The notes: a model not told the origin generated them from the letters alone. Positions 12,152 to 25,869 are shown, numbered from the stretch's first letter. The stretch: 64,000 nt of DNA from Chlorophyllum brunneum (GCA_963576785.1 OY756141.1:1922001-1986000); one strand, 5' to 3'. Program-made: numbers and translations.

Positions 12152-15100
12152 ATGGCTGGTACCCCCCTCCACGACCTTGCTATCTCTACTTCTGACTTGC
12201 CCCTTGTATCCGAGACCGCCGCTATAGAAAACATTAATGGATTTCACGCAGTGAGGCGCGACGAAAATTCTTGGGCTGCCACACTCCCGGCCAGCCAGGG
12301 CCTCTACAACAATGAATACGAAAAAGATTCGTGCGGTGTTGGCTTCATCTGCCACATCAAGGGTGAACGCAACCACAAGATAGTATCCGATGCTCGTCAG
12401 CTTTTGTGCGCCATGACTCACAGAGGTGCGACTGGAGCTGATAGCCGCGATGGTGATGGTGCGGGTGTCATGACGGGCATTCCCCACGAATTTTTCAAGC
12501 GGGAAGTGGAGATAGATATTGGCTGTGTCCTCCCAGAACTCGGGGAATACGCTGTCGGAAATATTTTTTTCAAGAAGAATGATTCTGTTCAGCTTCAGAA
12601 TCAACAAAATGTATTCACCAAGATTGCCAAAGACCTTGGTCTTCGCGTGCTCGGTTGGCGAGAGGTGCCTACTGACGGCACCATTCTTGGTCCTGCTGCC
12701 AGCAGCAGAGAGCCCATGATCTTACAACCTTTCGTCGTTCTTCGCAATCACTACGGTGATGGGAACTCGAGTCAACGTGGCGCTTTTGATGCGCGCCGCT
12801 TTGAGCGTCAGCTCTACGTCCTCCGTAAACACGCAACCCATAGCATGTTCGTGACTCTTCCCTACCTTCTCGGCATCTAAGCTTAATCATTTGTTCGAAT
12901 AGTGGCCTTGCCAAAGGATTCTACATTTGTTCTCTGGCATCGAAGAACATCATCTATAAAGGCCAACTCTCGCCTCCTCAAGTGTATAATTATTACCATG
13001 ATTTAAATCATGTTTTATATCGATCCCACTTCACACTGGTGCATTCTCGTTTCTCCACTAATACATTCCCAAGCTGGGATCGTGCTCAACCTATGAGATG
13101 GGCCGCTCATAATGGTATGTCTTCAACGGTAAACTAACCACTTCATTTATTAATTTTTGCTCAGGTGAGATTAATACCGTGCGCGGAAACAGGAATTGGA
13201 TGTGTGCTCGTGAAGGTGTCTTATCATCGCAACATTTTGGCGATCAGCTTGATCTCCTTTACCCTATCATTGAAACAGGTGGCTCTGATTCCGCTGCCTT
13301 CGACAATGTGTTGGAACTCTTGGTTGTCAACGGTGTCGTCACTTTGCCTGAGGCTGTCATGATGATGATACCCGAAGCGTGGCAGGGCAACGAACACATG
13401 GAGCCGGAGAAGAAGGCATTTTACAACTGGGCAGCTTGTCTCCAAGAACCTTGGGACGGTCCCGCACTCTTCACCTTCAGTGACGGTCGTTACTGTGGTG
13501 CCAATCTCGATCGAAACGGTCTTCGTCCATGCCGCTTCATTATCACCAACGAGGATATCATGGTCTGTGCTTCTGAAGTTGGGGCCCTCTACATCGCTCC
13601 GGAGAAGGTGGTGCAGAAGGGTCGCTTAAAACCTGGTCGCATGCTTCTTGTCGATACTCTTGAGGGGCGTGTCGTCGACGACAAGGAGCTCAAGCGCAAC
13701 ACTGCGTCCAAACAGAACTTTGCTTCTTGGGTTGAATCGCATGTTCTCCATGTGCCCAATATCATTAAACGCGTCAAGCGCAGCAACGTCCAACTTGAGC
13801 TCGGCCTTGACAATTCCACCATTAGCACGGACCCGAAGCTCCTTGCTTTCGGTTTTACCTTGGAGCAATTACACCTTCTCATGCTGCCTATGGTTACTGA
13901 TGGCAAGGAAGCTCTTGGGTCGATGGGCAACGACGCCCCACTCGCATGCATGGCCACTCAGCCTCGTCTCATCTATGATTACTTCCGGCAACTGTTTGCC
14001 CAAGTCACCAATCCTCCTATAGATCCTATCCGTGAGAGCATTGTCATGTCTCTCGAGGCCTATGTTGGGCCTGAAGGCAATCTGCTCGATATGAAGCCTG
14101 AACAATGCCATCGTATCCTCCTTCCCTCTCCTATAATCTCCATCGAGGAGATGAACGCTATGAAGAATTTGAAATCCGCATACACGACGTGGCCTTCCCG
14201 CACCATTGACATTACATTCCCCAAGATTGAAGGCCTTCCCGGCTATCAGCTCGCTCTGGAGCGCGTTTGCAGCGAAGCAACCCAGGCCATCGAGGATGGA
14301 GTCAAGGTTATCGTTCTAAGCGACCGCGCGACTGGACCCGACCGTGTTCCCCTTTCTGCTTTGATTGCTTGCGGTGGTGTTCATCATCACTTGACGTCTC
14401 AGAAGAAGCGTGCCAAGGTTGCTCTGATGATCGAGACCGCCGAGGCTCGTGAAGTTCACCACCTCTGTGTTCTCGTTGGTTATGGCGCCGACGCTATCTG
14501 CCCGTGGCTGGTGATGGAGACGATTCACAAAGTTGTTCGCGAGGGACTGTGAGTGAACCCATTTTCCCCTATGATCTCTACTGATATTTTGGATATAGTG
14601 TAAAAGCGGAACTTCCTGCGGAGAAACTTCTCAATAACTACCGCAAGTCGGTTGATAATGGTATCCTCAAGGTCATGTCGAAAATGGGTATCTCCACGCT
14701 TCAGTCATACAAGGGGGCCCAGATTTTTGAGATTTTGGGATTACACAGTGAGGTCGTCGACAAGTGCTTTATTGGTTCTCCCAGTCGTATTCAAGGTGCC
14801 ACTTTCGACTTATTGGCTATGGATGCATTTGAGCTTCACGAACGTGGATGGCCTAGCCGAGAGACCGTCCTCCCTCCTGGGATGCCGGAATCTGGTGAAT
14901 ACCATTGGCGTGATGGCGGTGAGGCTCATATAAATGACCCCTCTGGTATTGCTAGCCTCCAAGATGCTGTTCGCGAGAAGAACCAGACCGCGTACGACTC
15001 TTATGCTCGCAACGCCAATGAACAGACCAAGAGCGTCCATCTCCGTGGTTTACTCGAATTTCGTTATGAGAACACCACTGCCATTCCGATCGAACAAGTC

Positions 15101-18100
15101 GAACCTTGGAACGAAATCGTTCGTCGCTTTGTCACTGGTGCGATGTCTTATGGCTCCATCTCAATGGAGGCTCATTCTACCCTCGCTATTGCCATGAACC
15201 GGCTGGGCGGCAAGTCTAATACTGGTGAGGGAGGTGAAGATGCCGAGCGTTCCCAAGTATTTACCAACGGTGACACTATGCGTTCCGCTATCAAGCAAAT
15301 TGCGTCGGGTCGTTTCGGTGTCACTGCCAACTACCTCGCCGATGCTGACGAGCTTCAAATCAAGATGGCTCAAGGAGCGAAGCCTGGAGAGGGCGGTGAG
15401 CTTCCTGGTCACAAGGTTTCCACTTCCATTGCTCGCACTCGTCACTCGACCGCTGGTGTTGGTCTCATCTCTCCCCCTCCCCATCACGACATCTATTCAA
15501 TCGAGGATCTAAAGCAGCTGATCTATGACTTGAAGTGCTCGAATCCGCGCTCCCGTGTCTCCGTCAAGCTCGTTTCAGAAGTTGGAGTCGGGATTGTTGC
15601 CAGTGGTGTTGCAAAGGCCAAGGCGGATCACATTCTCGTTTCCGCTCATGATGGTGGAACTGGCGCCTCCCGCTGGACCGGTATCAAGTACGCTGGACTC
15701 CCTTGGGAGCTTGGTCTTGCTGAGACCCATCAGACCCTTGTTCTCAACGACTTGCGTGGACGTGTCATCGTTCAAACGGACGGCCAGATCAGAACAGGGA
15801 GGGACATTGCAATTGCTTGTCTACTTGGTGCTGAAGAGTGGGGCTTCGCTACGACGCCTTTGATTGCCATGGGTTGCATTATGATGAGAAAATGTCACCG
15901 TAAGTGTTACGTCTGCTAAAACAATCCCCGATATATGACAATATCCTTTCAGTTAACACCTGCCCTGTGGGTATAGCTACTCAAGATCCTCAGCTTCGCG
16001 CGAAGTTCGCCGGTCAACCTGAGCAGGTGATCAACTTTTTCTATTACCTTGCTGAAGAGCTTCGTGGCATAATGGCCAAGCTTGGTTTCCGTACTATCAA
16101 CGAAATGGTTGGCAGGGCCGACATGCTCAGACTCAACGACCAATTGCGCACTCCTAAAACTGCCCATCTTGATCTCTCTGCTATCCTCAAGCCTGCATGG
16201 CAGATGCGCCCTGGCGCCGCCACTTATCGCGTCCGCCAACAAGACCACAAGCTTTACGTTCGTCTCGATAACAAATTCATTGATGAGGCTGAGCCAGCGC
16301 TCACCAAGGGTTTACCCGTCCACATCGAATGCGATGTGACTAACACTGATCGTGCCCTTGGAACATCTCTCTCCTACCGCGTCTCTAAGTCTTACGGTGA
16401 GGAAGGTCTCCCAAAGGATACCATCCATATTCGTATGAGGGGTTCGGCTGGACAATCCTGTGGTGCCTTCCTTGCTCCAGGTATTACTATTGAGTTGGAG
16501 GGTGATGCCAACGATTACGTTGGCAAGGGTCTATCTGGTGGAAGGCTCGTCGTTTATCCTCCGAAACAGTCAACGTTCAAGGCCGAGGAAAACATCATCA
16601 TTGGAAACGTCTGTTTATACGGTGCCACCTCAGGGGAAGCCTTCATCCGGGGCATTGCTGCGGAACGGTTTGCTGTTCGCAACTCAGGTGCTAACGCTGT
16701 CGTCGAGGGTTGTGGCGACCATGGCTGCGAGTACATGACTGGTGGTCGTGTTGTTGTCCTTGGCTCCACGGGCCGTAACTTTGCCGCTGGTATGAGCGGA
16801 GGTATTGCTTACGTTCTTGATACAGCCCACACCTTTACCTCGAAGGTGAACATGGAAATGGTTGAACTTGGCAAGGTTAAAGATCCCCGTGAAATCGCTG
16901 CGCTTCGCAGCCTCATCGAAGACCACCGTCATTATACTGGATCTGAAATTGCCGATCGTGTCCTCCATGATTTCCATCACCTTCTTCCTCTTTTCGTTCG
17001 TGTCATGCCTCTGGATTACAAGCGAGTACTGGAGGAGAAGACAATCCGTGAAAAGGAGGAGAAATTGCGCCAAAGTGTCATTGACCTTGTTCCATCCCGG
17101 ACCGCCAGCCAGGTTGATCTGGCGTCTGAATCTCTTGAGGATATTCTGTTACCCAAGGCACCCTCCTCTGCTCTCGTATCTCAGGTGCCTAAACCTCGCC
17201 ATGAGCCCTCCGTAGTCGACCTCGAAGACTCACTTGTTGATGAGTCAACCACCAAGAAGCGTCTCGACAAACTCGATAAAACTCGTGGCTTTATGAAATA
17301 CAAGCGCCTCGGAGAAGCTTATCGGCCTCCTCGCAAGCGTGTCAAAGACTGGAAGGAAATTTCTGGACGCTTGACGGAGAGCGAGCTCAAGTATCAGTCC
17401 GCTCGTTGCATGGACTGTGGTGTTCCGTTCTGTCAGTCTGACACCGGCTGCCCTATCTCTAACATTATCCCGAAGTGGAATGATCTCGTGTTCAAGGGCC
17501 AATGGCAAGATGCACTTAATCGTCTTCTGATGACCAACAACTTCCCCGAGTTTACCGGTCGTGTTTGCCCAGCTCCCTGCGAAGGCGCCTGTGTACTTGG
17601 AATCAATGAGCAGCCGGTGGGTATCAAGAGTATTGAATGTGCTATCATCGATAAGGTGCGAGTCATTCCCATACTGATCGGTGTTCATGACACTACATAT
17701 CACTTTCATATACAGGGTTTCGAGATGGGTTGGATGGAGCCTCGTCCCCCTAGTTTCAGGAGTGGAAAGAATGTCGCCATCATTGGCTCCGGTCCCGCCG
17801 GTCTTGCATGCGCAGATCAACTGAATAAAGCGGGGCATTGGGTCACTGTATACGATCGTAATGATCGCATGGGTGGTCTTCTCATGTACGGAATTCCTAA
17901 GTACGTCTTTTTTGATCGTGTCTATACGTCAATTAAGTTTACTTTGGCCCATAGCATGAAACTTGACAAAGACGTCGTACAGAGGCGCCTTGATCTCATG
18001 GCTGCTGAGGGCGTCGTCCGTGTTCCTCCCTATTATTGCTCTGCTTAGCACTAAGATCTTCCTTAGACATTCGTCTCTAACACTCACGTCGGGGTTGATG

Positions 18101-19352
18101 TGGATGTCAATGAGCTCCGTGATGAATATGATGCCGTTGTCATCTGCACCGGTGCCACTTGGCCTCGCGATCTGAGGATTCCCAACCGCAGTGCTAACGG
18201 CATCCATTTTGCCATGGAGTACCTCCAGGCATGTAGATCCCTCTCCTCTCCCAGATCTTGACTCAGTGTCCCCCGCAGTTGAACACGAAATCATTGTTGG
18301 ATACTGAACTCCAGGACGACTCATACATTAGCGCCAAAGGCAAGGATGTTATCGTCATTGGTGGTGGGGACACCGGCAATGATTGTATCGGCACCGCTAT
18401 GCGCCATGGTGCTAAATCTGTCGTCAACTTCGAGTTACTTCCCAAGCCCCCTGCGTCGCGGGGTAGGGACAATCCTTGGCCGCAGTGGCCTCGGTATGTT
18501 ACCGCGTCCGCTTTAGTGAACTCAGAACTCACTAACCCCTGCGCTTAGTATCTTCCGGACCGATTATGGCCACATCGAAGTCGCTGCTCATTTCGGCAAT
18601 GGTTAGCTCTCCATTCCTCGCCTCACTGACACTTTTCTGACCTAGAAATTAGATCCTCGCGAGTATTGTATCTCTACCAAAGACTTTGTTGTCGATGAGG
18701 GTAACAACCTCGCTGGACTAAACACTGGTATATGGATTCTATCCCGTTTCCCACTGGACATATACTGACATATATGTCTAGTCCGCGTTGAATGGACCAA
18801 GGATAGTGGCGGACGCTGGAAGATGGAAGATGTTCCAGGATCGGAGAAGTTCTTCCCTGCTCAGCTTGTCTTCCTTGCCCTCGGTTTCTTGGGTCCTGAA
18901 GCCAACATCGTCAACCAGCTCGGTCTCAAACAGGACGCCCGTTCCAACATTCAAACGCCCCACAAGGTACACACTCATCTTCACCTTTGTTAATCTCTTT
19001 GTGATTGACAACCATTTCAGAAATACTGCACAAGTGTTGAGGGCGTGTTCGCTGCTGGTGACTGCCGACGCGGTCAGTCCTTGATTGTTTGGGGTATCAA
19101 GTATGTATTTTCGATTTTGGTATCGTCAGCAATGTACTGATTGGCTTGTAGTGAGGGTCGTGGTGCCGCTGCTGAAACCGACGCCTATCTGACTGGTTCC
19201 ACGAGGCTGCCTCTTGCAGGGGGCATCAAAGCTAGGGTCAGCTGACACCCAATCTGCATCACTCTGTGTGTCGACTAACATACCTATAGACTTTCGCTCC
19301 TCCTCCAAGCAAAGTAGGACAAAGCCCACATCCTGTTGAGGTGAAAGCCTAG
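12152..19352 (+). CDS. GLT1: NADH-dependent glutamate synthase (GOGAT), fused large and small domains
   Basis: Makes two glutamates from glutamine and 2-oxoglutarate, using NADH; in fungi the large and small domains are one chain of about 2,100 residues. A 60-residue propeptide precedes the catalytic nucleophile Cys61 in [10 protein letters not shown]. The class-II amidotransferase domain follows, with [16 protein letters not shown] and [17 protein letters not shown]. The FMN/synthase domain has GEGGED and PGEGGELPG. The 3Fe-4S cysteines lie in the motif MMRKCH joined to LNTCPVG across an intron at 15898. The GXGXG structural domain spans 16480-16850. The small-subunit part has [17 protein letters not shown] and CPAPCEGAC, plus [10 protein letters not shown] (FAD) and GGGDTGNDC (NAD). 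The first half has few introns and the last 2 kb has many. The Met at 12152 gives the expected propeptide length. It appears intact. Confidence 0.97.
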
Positions 19353-19595
19353 AACATGGATGCGTCCGTCATGTGGATTTTTTTTTACAATGATCTTCTG
19401 TATTTATAAGTCTTGTATCATTACATCTACTCAGTTATCACACCATCTATCGATCAGTCCTTCGTCCTACGACTTCGTAATGAAATGTCATGTCCCTGTT
19501 TGTACGAGCCTTGGGCTAAGCCAGACACGGGATCAATGGTTGGATTGAAAGCACGTCTAATTATTAAGTAGAATGACAAAAGATGGCGGATTGTT

Positions 19596-21352
19596 CTACC
19601 CAAAAAGTCTAAAAACAGAGGAACGCTCCTGCACATCTCTACTCTTTCCGCGAATCGCCCAGATACCCCAATTGGTCTTGACCATAACGCGGGGATCGAA
19701 GTCCGCAACCTCCCACTTCTCACTCCCAAAGGAATTGGGACCAGGAGTGATGACCCACTCGAATTCGCCAGCGACTTGAGGCGCACTGGAAAGGGAGCGA
19801 ACATCACGCTCAACGTCCGTGGGTGAGAAACCAGTGATAAAGACGGAACATTTACTGGCGAGGAGCATAGGCACGACTGCACCCCACTCGGTCGGAGACG
19901 CAATTTGCAACATGGGCTGACCATTCCCGTCCACAGATTCTGGTGATGGGAAACCAAAGCCAGGAGAAAACATGAAGAAGACATCACTGTAGGGATCCAA
20001 CGTGTGTTGGAGCTGTGCATGGACATCGGCATAGTTGGCTTGCATTCCTGTGATTGTGAGCTGAGGGGTATACGGAACCGTATACGATGGAACACCGTAT
20101 CGCTGTAACGAATCTCGCGTGCGTTTGAGACGAGCGATTGGAGCTGGAGTGGGAGGCTCGTATACATTTGGCAGATACTCGGGCTTTTGCTCTGTCACTT
20201 TTTCGAATCCAGCCTCTGCATTTTCATTAACCACCGAACTCGGGAAATCTGGCGTACTGTTCGAGGCATCCGAACCGGGAGAAGTCGTGGAGCCGGTGGT
20301 CGTGGATGTTTTAGCCGTCTCATTCTTTGGGGGTTTAGGCAATGAAACCTGGGGCCCAATAAAGAAGAGATGGAAGTGGGTTGAGGGGAAGAGCATGGTC
20401 AGTTGCTCCCATACATGAGGCGGTAAAGATGACTCGGAGCGTGCTCCGAGGATGAAAACGCGTACTTGAGGCTTGCCTACGGCTGCCTCTTCCGTTTCCG
20501 GTGCACCCGGCTCGACATGCAGTGTACTTCGAAGGGCTGGTGGAATTTTGATAGAAATTAGTTAGTACATGTGTTGGTGTCCTTGATTTCATTCCAGAAG
20601 ACGATCACCTCACCTGCGAGAGATCTACTGCCCTCCGGAGTAAGCCGCTGATTGCTCAATGTCAAGTTGCTGTACTGGTGCAAAGCACTTCCGATCGTAA
20701 TAGGATAGGTAAGAAGTTTGCTCGCGTGGCGACGCGACCTCTCAGTGTCCATGGAGTTGAACCCTCGGGTATACCAGAAGACATCCCAGTTCGCAAAGGA
20801 GATAGCCTCTTCAAAGCCCTGTGGACCTGTCCCAGAGAACTCGAGTCAGCTTTCCCGATTGAGGCACAAAGAAACAGGGGATTCACCCGGTAGTTCAAAC
20901 TCGCGAAGCCGCCTCCCACTCCTCAAGTCGTGTTCATCTTCATTGGCTTCCCGGAGACGCTGACAATACTTTTGGTGTTCTATATCATCTTTCCAGTGTT
21001 TCTCCGAGCAATGTGTCGGCCAACCGCAATCCGGACACTCGAATTTGACTGCGCGGGGTAACGCTTGTGTGTGAGCGTGGACGTGGGTATGTGAGTCCGC
21101 ACACACGGGACAGGGAGCAAGCTGCTGGATAGCTCCGCTTCTGGCGCGGATTGCGGAGAAGGGAGATTTGGAGAAGAGATGAAAGAGATTGTCGTCAGTG
21201 AGAATAGGACCAGGCTCGGCGGCGGCCTGCTTGTTTTTGCTGAGGAACGTGAAGAAGAATCTGCGCTGTCCCACATCGCTCGCATTCCGGCCAAAGCTGA
21301 GAGAGACTGGGCGGAGGAACAGCGAGCGGGTGGGCAGGCGGGGCAGAAGCAT
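19596..21352 (-). CDS. MSS51: MSS51-type mitochondrial translational activator with zinc ribbon
   Basis: In yeast, Mss51 activates COX1 mRNA translation and couples it to complex IV assembly. The start at 21352 gives a basic, Arg/Ser-rich presequence (MLLPRLPTRSLFLRP). A Cys/His zinc-binding module follows: CPVCADSHTHVHAH, then CPDCGWPTHCSEKHW and HQKYC. Two of these Cys-Pro dipeptides resemble the heme-regulatory CP motifs described for yeast Mss51. Exon 2 carries QGFEEAISFANWDVFWYTRG and the last exon GKPQVRVFILGARSESSLPP, ending VFRLFG at the stop 19596. Between about 20200 and 20340 there is a Thr/Ser/Pro-rich low-complexity insert. It shares a 79 bp promoter with HIS3. Its 3' end lies 243 bp from the convergent GLT1 end. 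Confidence 0.86.
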
Positions 21353-21431
21353 TGGAAAGTGGGAAGCCGGAAACCCGAAATCCAGGCTTGTTGTCCTCTG
21401 TTGTCCATCGCCCTCCTTCACCCCCACAACC
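21353..21431. promoter_or_regulatory. Bidirectional promoter between MSS51 and HIS3
   Basis: Only 79 bp separate the two divergent start codons, so core promoter and both 5' leaders must overlap or extend into coding sequence. It has no clear TATA box. The half next to HIS3 is C-rich (CCCTCCTTCACCCCC). Its shortness suggests co-expression of histidine synthesis with a respiratory-chain factor, or a start-codon choice that differs from mine. Confidence 0.6.
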
Positions 21432-22246
21432 ATGCCCCGCCAGGCCTCTGTCTCCCGCAAAACCAGCGAAACCGAAATCGAGGTCTTCATCGACCTTGAC
21501 TGTGCCCCAGGCCTCAATGCCCAGCAGACAATTGACGTCTCTACTGGAATCGGTTTTCTGGACCACGTACGATCGCACAGCCGCCGAGCACGACTGAGTA
21601 TTTATATCCTCCTCCCAGATGTACACCGCTCTGGCAAAACACGGCGGAATGTCCCTGATCATGAAGTGCAAAGGCGATCTCTGGATCGATGACCACCACA
21701 CAGCAGATGAGTACCGGAGTCCAACGTCAGAGCTCCAATTGTCCAACCACCATGGCTAAGCACAGGACAGCGCCATTGCGTTGGGAACCGCCTTCAAACA
21801 AGCTCTCGGCGAGGTGCGCGGCATCAGGCGATATGGAACAGGCTTTGCTCCCTTGGATGAGGTCAATATCAGTGAACCCTCAAGCACTATCACCGCTTCA
21901 TCTTCCCCCCCTTCCAGGCACTTTCACGCGCTGTTATCGACATCTGTTCACGACCCTACTGCGTAACTGACCTCGGCCTCAAGCGCGAGAAGATCGGTGA
22001 CCTCTCCACGGAGATGATTCCTCACGTCTTCTACTCATTTGCCATCGCATCTGGTGTCACCCTCCATGTGGACGTCCTCAGAGGTGAAAATGATCATCAC
22101 CGGTATGTCCAGCTGAAACCCATTTAAATCTTCCCTAACATATCCCCAGTTCGGAATCTGCCTTCAAGGCTTTAGCTTTGGCAATTCGGCAAGCCATTCA
22201 GCAGACAGGCAGCAACGACGTTCCTAGCACAAAGGGTGTTCTGTGA
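21432..22246 (+). CDS. HIS3: Imidazoleglycerol-phosphate dehydratase
   Basis: Catalyses the dehydration of imidazole-glycerol phosphate to imidazole-acetol phosphate in histidine synthesis; Mn-dependent, 24-mer in known relatives. Five exons give about 205 residues. Motifs in order are STGIGFLDH spliced to [27 protein letters not shown] across the second intron (donor at about 21707), [15 protein letters not shown], and [36 protein letters not shown] and ENDHHR are spliced to [15 protein letters not shown], ending GVL. The metal-binding His clusters (FLDH, DDHHT, NDHH) are complete. Start 21432 gives the usual short N-terminus. Only 77 bp separate the stop from the convergent M13 peptidase stop. 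Confidence 0.95.
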
Positions 22247-22323
22247 ATCTGATCAATGTATCTCGAGAAATATATATATCTACAGAGTTCAAACAACGGT
22301 GCACGAAGGACGAGAACAACACG

Positions 22324-25300
22324 CTATCCCCAGAAAACACATTGCTTCTCCCTAGGAGGGTTGAGCTTTGCACCTTTAGGGCAGTTGAATGCTTGGGCAA
22401 ACTCAGGAATATTGGACACTGTTCCATCAACTCTATATCGACTAGGCGAGTGTGGATCGGTGCGGATGCTTTGGACCTATCAAAAGAGTCTCGTCGGAAA
22501 AGTCCCAGGGAGCGAGATATGCCACTTACTGCCGCAGCTGACTTCATAGCCCGCGCCCAGATGCGCCCAAAACTGATGAAAAAGAGCTGTTCTCTGAAGA
22601 ATGTACGTCAAAAATAGAATATTAATTCACAAAATCCCCTCAACGTACCTGCTGTACTTTAACCCAGGAAGCAAGTATTCACCGCCAGCTTCCAATGAAA
22701 CGTCGTATTGGGCTTTCCATGCCCGGAAGGCTTGGATCAAGCCTGTGTCTCCAATATTTTCCCCAGATGTTCTACACAGGATTAGCAAAGGTTGAACTGG
22801 TGGAAAGTCTACTTGATCTCACAGATTCCCCTAAGTAATGTGTGAGTTAGGTTCAGTTATTTACAGAAAGTGCCGACACTCACATTTACATGAATCTTTC
22901 CGCCTTTCCCGTCATCAATAGTATATTCTAAAATCGATTAGTCTCCTCAGTTGAGTCATGGGAAAGAACTCACTGGAGAACTGCTTGACGATGCAATCCT
23001 GCTTTACATTGAACCCTTCACTCGTTGAATTCGTCCACCATTCCTCGAGTTTACCCTGCTGGTTGTAGAGCCGTCCGGCAGAGTCGAATGCATGCTAATA
23101 CCCAGGATAAGATCCATTGGATTACAGAGTCTACGGTACTCACAGTCAACTCGTGCGAGGCGACTTGACCGAAAGCCCCGTATGAAAGATACCCGGGCCT
23201 GAGGTCTGTCAGTTCGCAAAAGTCGGCAGTGGACAAAACCCATACCAGTCCTGCGAGAAGAAAGGAGGTTGGAGAATGCCGGCTGGGAAGACGATCTACA
23301 AGAAATCAGATAAAGGGTAGAGCTAGATACGAAGATCACCTTGCCTCGTTCGCAGGCGGGTTGAAATAAGCATTGACCATGGAAGGCCACATCTCCCATG
23401 ATTCCGGGTCCCTAGTCAACTCAAGCTTAAGCCAGTTCTTAAATATTTCGCTACTTCTGTTGGGGGTTTCCTTAAACACATCGCTCATAGAATTAGGGGG
23501 GAAACCAACCGAGCATTCAGCATGTTGTTGAAAAAGTCGGTTCTGCCAACTTTGACCGAGCTATAATACTTGGCAATTGAACGAGAACTTTCAGTGTCGG
23601 GAGATAAGGGGTATCCGACTTTGACTCGAATTGCGTCGGCCTATTATGCTTTGAATATATGGGGTCAAGCAGTGTTCGGTATACTCACCTTTTCTGCAGC
23701 TGCTTTCGCCGACTGCCCGTCCATCCAGTCGATGCTGGTGAGAGATGTTTTGAAAGCTTTCACGATATTGGTAATAATTTTGGTTCCCTTCGTTCTCGAT
23801 TCGCCTCCAAAGGTCTGATTGGCGAAATATCTTCCTGCAGCGAAACCGAGGGTTTCCTCGACCATACCGACGCAATACTCGCCACGGTCACCAACCGCGC
23901 CTTTTTTTATGCCCGTCAATGCCTCCAAAAGAGTGCGTTGCGCTTGCCAGGCGTCGGTGCTCAGGCCAAGGTAAGGCGACAATGCAAGCGCGGCCCGAGC
24001 TACAAGGTAGGATTCAATAACCTCGTCTGTTGTCTCGTTAAGAATCTTCGCCAAGGCCTTCGCATATGCAGGATACGTCATTATAATGCGGTTAGGGAAC
24101 CTTCGGGGTGTGAATGTTGAAAAGTAGGTCGGGAAATCGACTTGAGGTAGAGCATCGAATAGTTCAGTAGGGTGGACAGGGTTGTAGGTCGCAATCGGAT
24201 CTTGGAACAATATATCCCTAGAAAGACCATAAATCGGTGACTAAGCCTCAGAGCCTTCATGGACCCACAAATCGAGGCTAGCCTCAGCCATCTTCCCCTC
24301 GAAGTCAACGACCTTCTTGGCAAGCTTGCGGAAGTCACGATGTTTGGGAGGTTTGTCCTCGCCATCATCATCTCCACCATTGTCATCGCCATCCCAGGGT
24401 GGCCAGGGCCAAGGAGGCCACATCCTCTCCGTTTTATCTTTAACAGAAACCCTTATCTGCGTATCACCAGACCCTCCAACTCTGAACCTGGCTTCATCCC
24501 CATCATCCTCATCAAGAATAACGAGCAAGCGTTCAATTACAGTCTGGTAGAGTTTCCGGATCGTTTTCTCCTCAAAATACTCCTGGATGGATGTCAGGTC
24601 ACCACAGTAGGGGGAAGAATATCACTAACCTTTGAGGGAAGACCAAAATCTGGCTGACTAAACCATAATACCATGTGATTTGGGTCAACTCCAACGTCAC
24701 CTTCGATCTCAAAAGAAAACAAAGAGCCAATTCCTAAAACGCAACTAAATTAAGATTTCGAGAAAATTAGGATTGATCGTATACCTACCTCGTGAGTGGA
24801 CGAAAGCAAGAGCGGCTGTGAGCCCCTTTGACTTCTTATTCCCCCCAGCTACGCTAATATCTGTGTCGTTCTCCCTGAATAATCCGCGGATGGTTCGAGC
24901 AATATGCGCCAAAGGAGCATGGCCAATTCCATCCAGCCTAGCCTCATCTAGACAAGAAGAATACATATCACGGAGCTTTCGCAGAGTCTCCTGGTCGTAA
25001 GGGTCCAACGAAGAGGACTGATCATCAGACGTTTCCAGAATACGTTGTATGACCTGCTTGTTTTGTTGCGCTAGGGCCTCGAAATTACCGAAACTGCTTT
25101 TGTCTGCTGGTAAGGGATGTGCTTTCAACCACCCATTATCTGATCGCATACAATTAACGAGGAACCGAATTCGCCAGGAAACGTTCCAATACTTACTGAC
25201 GTATTCATAGAAGTTTTCGCACGGATCTTGTGTTGTGTCCAAGGAAGAAAGGATAGCTGCAGACAAAACGATACAACGGGACTCCATACACACATTCTGC

Positions 25301-25869
25301 CATTCGTGGGTTCAGTGCACGGTAAGCTTCCATTGTAAGTATTGAAATTACCTTATCAGGACCTCCAGTAGGCTCGGGAACAGGTAGAGGTTTCGCTGTC
25401 TTCGTAACCTTAGCCGTCGTGGTATATGTTGTAGTCGCTGTCACCGTTCCGACCCCCGTGGTTGACCCAACTCGAGTCTTTGTGGTAGTCGCTGTCTCTG
25501 TCTCAGTGAGAATCCGCGTTTCTGTCCGAGGTAATGTCTGATATTCAGTCGTAGTGAGGGTGCGAGTAGCCGTAGCATCAGGATTGCGGTCACGCTCTAG
25601 TCTGAGTCTGTGTTGGGCACCAGCGAAGAGACCGATGAAAATCTGACAATCTTGAATTCTAGAAATAGTCACAAGATCAAATTCCCTGCACTCACCGAGC
25701 TGACGAGAAGTAGAGCCAATGCCAGAATCAAAAGAATCTTGGTGAGGGGGGTAAGTGGTTCTTGAGCAACTGCATTGAGGCGATCCGAGAACGACGGCTG
25801 TTCTTGAGAATCTCTCTCTACCTCCGAATCACGCAATAGCGGTGCATCTTCTAAAGTGTTGACGGACAT
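22324..25869 (-). CDS. M13 (neprilysin-like) zinc metallopeptidase, type II membrane protein
   Basis: Membrane zinc endopeptidase of the neprilysin/endothelin-converting-enzyme family. A short cytosolic N-terminus (MSVNTLEDAPLL) precedes one transmembrane helix (LLILALALLLVSSVSAG) near residues 45-65. A Thr-rich stalk (25380-25560) links to the ectodomain. The zinc motif is split by an intron: HELT ends an exon near 23150 and HAFDSAGRLYN starts the next near 23096. The third ligand is in GENIGDTG (about 22760). The C-terminus has PHSPSRYRVDG and ends with CVFW (stop 22324-22326), matching the family's conserved C-x-x-W end. A Trp/Pro/Asp-rich insert with WPPWPWPPW (about 24420) interrupts the N-terminal lobe. 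There are many introns. Substrates are unknown. Confidence 0.9.

Noticed and set aside
20846..21517. Longer MSS51 N-terminus running across the HIS3 start
   Set aside because: It would overlap HIS3 coding sequence; the ATG at 21352 gives a basic mitochondrial-type presequence.
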